Positions 5,319 to 7,471 of a DNA stretch of 7,471 bases are shown one piece after another (position 1 is the first letter of the stretch; every line of letters begins with the position of its first letter). The notes below the pieces were generated by a model, which worked only from the letters and a program-made list of their open reading frames with translations, did not search any database and was not told the DNA's origin. Source of the DNA: UBA5359 sp028699365 [NCBI: bacterium] (lineage in GTDB: Bacteria; UBP13; UBA5359). The stretch is taken from the NCBI GenBank assembly GCA_028699365.1, contig JAQVUQ010000129.1:1-7471 (forward strand), in the 5' to 3' direction. The position numbers and the translations under genes were made by a program.

Positions 5319-5509
5319 TTTTCTGCGATAACGAAAACTGTCTATGGTGCGAAGGCGGCTCCTGCCAGAACCATCCGCATATAGTATGCACAGCGGCCAA
5401 GCTACCGATATGCGACAGCGAGAAGGTTTTGACGAATGAGGAGATTGAGAGAGTGATACTCCGTCAGGAGAGGTTGACCGGTAAGAGCTTTAGGAGGGGT
5501 GAGGGATGA
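5315..5509 (+). CDS. Small Cys-rich protein A (possible metal binding)
   Basis: The 64-residue product starts with GTG at 5315, seven bases after GGGAGGT (5301-5307), and overlaps the helicase stop as GTGA. Cysteines at 4, 9, 12 and 17 (C-x4-C-x2-C-x4-C) are followed by Cys25 and Cys33, then a helical, charged tail (NEEIERVILRQERL). The cysteine pattern suggests a small zinc or other metal knuckle. The next gene has the same cysteine spacing, so the pair is probably a duplication. I do not recognise a named family with certainty; DUF1540-like small proteins have a similar look. Function unknown. Confidence 0.75.
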   Translation: MIFCDNENCLWCEGGSCQNHPHIVCTAAKLPICDSEKVLTNEEIERVILRQERLTGKSFRRGEG

Positions 5510-5730
5510 TAACCTGCTCAGTGCAAAACTGCGTCAACTGTGAGGAAGGTAAATGCCTTGCAGAGCAGACCATAATAAACTCCGATGGCGTATGCCTTAC
5601 TCGTGAGGAATCGCAGGCAGAAGCAGCTACCTACAGGAGATACTACGAGTGGCTTTGCGCCAACTGCGGCAAGCCAATGGGTAAATTAACGGGCATTTAT
5701 TGCGGAAAGTGTAGGGAGGGGAAGAAGTGA
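5506..5730 (+). CDS. Small Cys-rich protein B with C-terminal zinc ribbon
   Basis: The 74-residue product begins MITCSVQNCVNCEEGKC, giving cysteines at 4, 9, 12 and 17, the same spacing as in the preceding protein, plus Cys30. A second cysteine group, C51-x2-C54 and C66-x2-C69 (CANCGKP, YCGKC), looks like a zinc ribbon absent from the first paralogue. AGGAGG at 5492-5497 is eight bases before ATG 5506, which overlaps the previous stop as ATGA. Two metal sites in a small protein would suit DNA or RNA binding or an adaptor role. Function is unknown. Confidence 0.75.
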   Translation: MITCSVQNCVNCEEGKCLAEQTIINSDGVCLTREESQAEAATYRRYYEWLCANCGKPMGKLTGIYCGKCREGKK

Positions 5731-6071
5731 AGATTAAGATAGCTTATGGAACGGGAAAACGTGTATTGATGGTGGAGATGGAAGCGACTGCTGTCGAAGG
5801 AGCTCCGGGTCTGGCTGTGCATGGGGTGGTTATGATTGACGAGGAAGGTAAGTTATGTCAGTCATCATGCAGGTTCAACATAACACATATACCAAGCGGG
5901 CGCGCTGTTGGTAATTACTATTTCCCATCAGAGGAGCGGGCCATTAAAGCCGCAAACGGGATAAAGAACATTGCTGACTGGACCAAGAGCATGCACGAGC
6001 ATGTCAGTATGGGTAACTGGTATACGGAAATAGCCCCCAAGGTTAAGGCGGTATTGGAGGCGCAAGAATGA
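5727..6071 (+). CDS. Phage protein of unknown function (114 residues)
   Basis: The start is GTG at 5727, five bases after GGGAGGGG (5714-5721), overlapping the previous stop as GTGA. The first half looks beta-rich (KIKIAYGTG, VLMVEMEATAVEG, HGVVMIDEEG); the middle reads FNITHIPSGRAVGNYYF and is followed by helices (SEERAIKAANGIKNIADW, APKVKAVLEAQ). No signal peptide or membrane segment is present. I recognise no family or catalytic motif. Codon use and spacing match the neighbours, so it is a real member of the operon. Nothing visible gives its role. Confidence 0.75.
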   Translation: MKIKIAYGTGKRVLMVEMEATAVEGAPGLAVHGVVMIDEEGKLCQSSCRFNITHIPSGRAVGNYYFPSEERAIKAANGIKNIADWTKSMHEHVSMGNWYTEIAPKVKAVLEAQE

Positions 6072-6511
6072 CGCTTGAATGCATCTTAACAGGCAGACCT
6101 ACAACTAAGAAAAATAGCAGCCGCGCCATAGCCATGTATGGCAATAAAGCGGTTGCGTCACTACCGCCGAACATGATGATACGCGCTGGCGGTGTCAGAC
6201 AGATAGTATTGCCGAGCAAGGCGTATGAGACATACGAAAATTCCTGTCTCGCACAGCTAAATGTTTCCGGGCGAATGTTTGTAGGCTGGCCCAAAACAGC
6301 CCGCCTAAACCTACGTGCCGTCTACTACATGCCGGATAAACGCAGCAAGCCGGACCTGGTAGGACTACTACAGGCAACGCAGGATATTTTACAAAAGGCC
6401 GGTATCGTGGAGGATGACGTATCATTTGTGAGCCTGGACGGGAGTAGGATAGCGGGGATAGACCGTAATTTACCGAGAGTTGAGATTGAGATTGAGGAGG
6501 TAGAGAGTTGA
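6068..6511 (+). CDS. rusA: RusA-type Holliday junction resolvase
   Basis: The 147-residue protein has the RusA plan: an N-terminal strand with GRPTTKKNSSR, a central metal region PDKRSKPDLVGLLQATQDILQ (Asp96, Asp106), KAGIVEDDVSF (Asp116-Asp117), then LDGSR and a terminal NLPRVEIEI strand. RusA enzymes cut four-way DNA junctions as dimers. In the E. coli-type motif D-x-D-N, the first Asp aligns with Asp96, while the second position is Val98 and the Asn is Gly99. That change may mark a phage subfamily with altered metal binding. GGAGG at 6056-6060 is seven bases before ATG 6068, with an ATGA overlap. It would resolve branched intermediates made by the recombination genes upstream. Confidence 0.85.
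   Translation: MTLECILTGRPTTKKNSSRAIAMYGNKAVASLPPNMMIRAGGVRQIVLPSKAYETYENSCLAQLNVSGRMFVGWPKTARLNLRAVYYMPDKRSKPDLVGLLQATQDILQKAGIVEDDVSFVSLDGSRIAGIDRNLPRVEIEIEEVES
6494..6511 (+). repeat. 18-bp gene-junction repeat, copy 1
   Basis: GAGGAGGTAGAGAGTTGA covers the last codons of the RusA gene (encoding EEVES), the GGAGG site and the TTG start of the next gene, ending in the TTGA overlap. Identical copies are at 6948-6965 and 7157-7174. The preceding bases ATT extend similarity to the first gene junction of the window (ATTGAGGAGGTA, 39-50). Confidence 0.85.
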
Positions 6512-6723
6512 GCGACAATAATGAAAACAGGATACGGATAGGAGATATGGTCAAGGTCCGCTTTGGGCTTGATAGCGATATGGACATGGTAGGCATCGTT
6601 GAATATATGCCGTGTGCTACAGGCGATTGCTGGATTATACGTGATTTTGACGGCATGATTTTCTACGTGCAGACGTTTGCTTTTATACTGCGTTATCCAC
6701 GCAGAGAGGAGGTCCAGCCATGA
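6508..6723 (+). CDS. Small phage protein, possible SH3/KOW-like barrel
   Basis: The 71-residue product starts with TTG at 6508, seven bases after GGAGG (6496-6500), with a TTGA overlap. The sequence reads as successive short strands: IRIGDMVKVRFG, DMVGIVEYMPC, CWIIRDFDGMIFYVQTFAFILRY. The IGDMVKV start with a later GIV strand resembles small beta-barrels of the KOW or SH3 type seen in many tiny phage proteins. That is a fold guess from pattern only; function is unknown. There is no membrane segment. The gene lies in the late part of the early operon among accessory genes. Confidence 0.7.
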   Translation: MSDNNENRIRIGDMVKVRFGLDSDMDMVGIVEYMPCATGDCWIIRDFDGMIFYVQTFAFILRYPRREEVQP

Positions 6724-6965
6724 CCAGAGCAGAGCAACTAATAGCCAGGCTATACAGGGCGCGGAAAGAGCATAAAGAAAGTAAAACAGAAGCGACAAGA
6801 ATGCGCTCAAAGATACGGTCTTACGTATTTAATAGAGACTGTATGCGTTGTCAAGCTAGACGGATGCTGTGTCAGGAATACTGGGATAAGGCCAACAAAG
6901 CAGGTGCCGCCCTCCGTGCAGTGCTGCGTGAGGGGAAGAAGTTGAGTGAGGAGGTAGAGAGTTGA
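6720..6965 (+). CDS. Small basic helical phage protein with three clustered cysteines
   Basis: The 81-residue product starts at ATG 6720, seven bases after GGAGG (6708-6712), overlapping the previous stop as ATGA. It is strongly charged and looks almost wholly helical. A basic first half (residues 1-37, many Arg and Lys) is followed by C41-x2-C44-x6-C51 and a second helix (EYWDKANKAGAALRAVLREG). A short coiled coil or nucleic-acid contact is possible. The C-terminus ends EEVES, the same five residues that end the RusA and the following protein, because of the repeated junction. No family recognised. Confidence 0.7.
   Translation: MTRAEQLIARLYRARKEHKESKTEATRMRSKIRSYVFNRDCMRCQARRMLCQEYWDKANKAGAALRAVLREGKKLSEEVES
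6948..6965 (+). repeat. 18-bp gene-junction repeat, copy 2
   Basis: Exact copy of GAGGAGGTAGAGAGTTGA. It ends the small basic protein gene with EEVES, supplies the ribosome binding site and gives the TTG start at 6962 of the next gene, in the same arrangement as copies 1 and 3. Confidence 0.85.
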
Positions 6966-7174
6966 AGATTGTAGCAACAGTTAGCGACGTGACGGAGGTT
7001 GTCCACTGCGGCGGGCGTGCTGAGATTGTTTCCGCTGTTATCGAGATACCAGACGAGAGTTTGCCCGCCATAGTAAGGCAGCATTTAGCCCATAAAAAGC
7101 AGTGCAACGAGCATGGCTGCGGGTGTTTTAGTACAGTGTCATTTTCGTATATGGAGGAGGAGGTAGAGAGTTGA
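6962..7174 (+). CDS. Small Cys/His-containing phage protein of unknown function
   Basis: The 70-residue product starts with TTG at 6962, placed by the junction repeat with GGAGG seven bases upstream. An N-terminal beta-like half (KIVATVSDVTEVVHCGGRAE) leads to a helix (ESLPAIVRQHLAHKK) and a Cys/His cluster, QCNEHGCGC, with cysteines 48, 53 and 55 and His51; Cys16 and His15 lie earlier. The cluster could bind metal. It ends EEVES like two of its neighbours. I recognise no family. Overlaps on both sides are TTGA, so translation is probably coupled to the genes before and after it. Confidence 0.7.
   Translation: MKIVATVSDVTEVVHCGGRAEIVSAVIEIPDESLPAIVRQHLAHKKQCNEHGCGCFSTVSFSYMEEEVES
7157..7174 (+). 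repeat. 18-bp gene-junction repeat, copy 3
   Basis: Third exact copy of GAGGAGGTAGAGAGTTGA, again encoding EEVES at the end of one gene and giving the ribosome binding site and TTG start (7171) of the next. An extra GAG unit precedes it (GGAGGAGGAGG from 7153), lengthening the purine tract here. Confidence 0.85.
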
Positions 7175-7467
7175 TAAAAGTCACAGGAGAGAATGCAGCG
7201 GCCATAGAGGCTATTATCCAGAAAATTGCCAAGAGGGTAGTTTTTGAATTGCTATCGGCCAACAGGAAATACCCGCTGTTCAATAGCCCGCATGAGGCGT
7301 GGGGCGTTATGGAAGAAGAATGGGAAGAACTTAAGGACGACTGGAAAGCCAACAAAGTTCGCTCCAATGGGCATTTAGACGCGGAGGATGAAGCCATTCA
7401 GTTGGCGGCTATGGCAATCAAGTTTATCTTGTCGGAAGAGGTCAGATCCCAGGAGGTAACCCAATGA
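7171..7467 (+). CDS. MazG-like phage protein
   Basis: The 98-residue product starts with TTG at 7171 in the third junction repeat. After a helix (ENAAAIEAIIQKIAKRVVFELL) comes HEAWGVMEEEWEELKDDW with the EExxE metal-binding pattern (residues 49-53). A second helix, AEDEAIQLAAMAIKFI, lies where all-alpha NTP pyrophosphohydrolases of the MazG type carry ExxD. Here that second motif reads ExxQ, so catalysis is uncertain. MazG-like enzymes hydrolyse nucleoside triphosphates to monophosphates, which could tune the nucleotide pool during infection. The length matches short phage members. It overlaps the following start as ATGA. Confidence 0.7.
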   Translation: MIKVTGENAAAIEAIIQKIAKRVVFELLSANRKYPLFNSPHEAWGVMEEEWEELKDDWKANKVRSNGHLDAEDEAIQLAAMAIKFILSEEVRSQEVTQ

Positions 7468-7471
7468 ACCT
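7464..7471 (+). CDS. Start of a further gene (partial)
   Basis: ATG at 7464 follows AGGAGG (7451-7456) by seven bases and overlaps the MazG-like stop as ATGA, exactly as at the other junctions. Only Met-Asn and part of a third codon are visible, so nothing can be said of the product. Confidence 0.7.

Noticed and set aside
6325-6810. 161-codon minus-strand reading frame
   Set aside because: It lies opposite RusA and two small operon genes with good starts. Its composition (long Ser, Leu and Ile runs) is that of a complement shadow and no motif is seen.
6493-7174. Insertion-sequence or integron attC sites at the repeated junctions
   Set aside because: The 18-bp repeats have no inverted symmetry, no flanking target duplications and no transposase or integrase nearby; they coincide exactly with translation signals.
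1-7471. tRNA or rRNA genes
   Set aside because: I saw no cloverleaf-like arrangement with a T-arm motif and no rRNA-like sequence; coding genes fill almost the whole window.

Overview
The window looks like the recombination and DNA-replication segment of a temperate phage or prophage of a Bacillota (Firmicutes) host. I infer this from the strong GGAGG ribosome binding sites, the GTG and TTG starts, the roughly balanced base composition, and a gene set usual for clostridial or Negativicutes-type siphophages: AAA ATPase, SSB, YopX, winged-helix replication protein, DnaB-type helicase, RusA resolvase, and small Cys-rich and MazG-like proteins. The exact host cannot be read from the sequence. Integrase, structural genes and attachment sites are not in view, so phage versus prophage is not settled.

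Layout. Positions 1-80 hold the acidic C-terminus of an upstream gene. Positions 58-2015 form a recombination block: a Sak4/RecA-like ATPase, an HD-domain phosphohydrolase and an SSB, joined by short overlaps. Positions 2016-2148 form the only sizeable gap in the plus-strand operon upstream of 2936; it holds a hairpin, a palindrome and a possible 33-residue peptide. A winged-helix protein and a YopX protein follow (2149-2936). One short gene then runs on the minus strand (2917-3063). It encodes a 48-residue ribbon-helix-helix regulator with a good promoter and apparently a leaderless message. It diverges from the replication initiator gene (3139-3990) across a 75-bp region of about 28% G+C that carries inverted repeats. 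The initiator gene contains iteron-like repeats followed by a hexanucleotide array, so the phage origin may lie inside it, as in lambda O. A DnaB-family helicase (3987-5318) completes the replisome-loading part.

From 5315 to the end the genes are small and tightly packed: two paralogous Cys-rich proteins, an unknown protein, a RusA-type resolvase, three more small unknowns, a MazG-like protein and the first codons of another gene. From 3987 onward every junction is a 4-base stop/start overlap (ATGA, GTGA or TTGA). Three of these junctions carry the same exact 18-bp sequence covering the end of one gene, the ribosome binding site and the TTG start of the next.

Working together, the initiator probably opens the origin and brings in the helicase. 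SSB and the Sak4-like ATPase handle single strands and annealing, and RusA resolves branched intermediates. The RHH protein is placed to control the replication promoter, its own promoter, or both. The points most worth a second look are the candidate intragenic origin, the antisense leaderless RHH gene with its divergent operators, and the repeated 18-bp gene junction.
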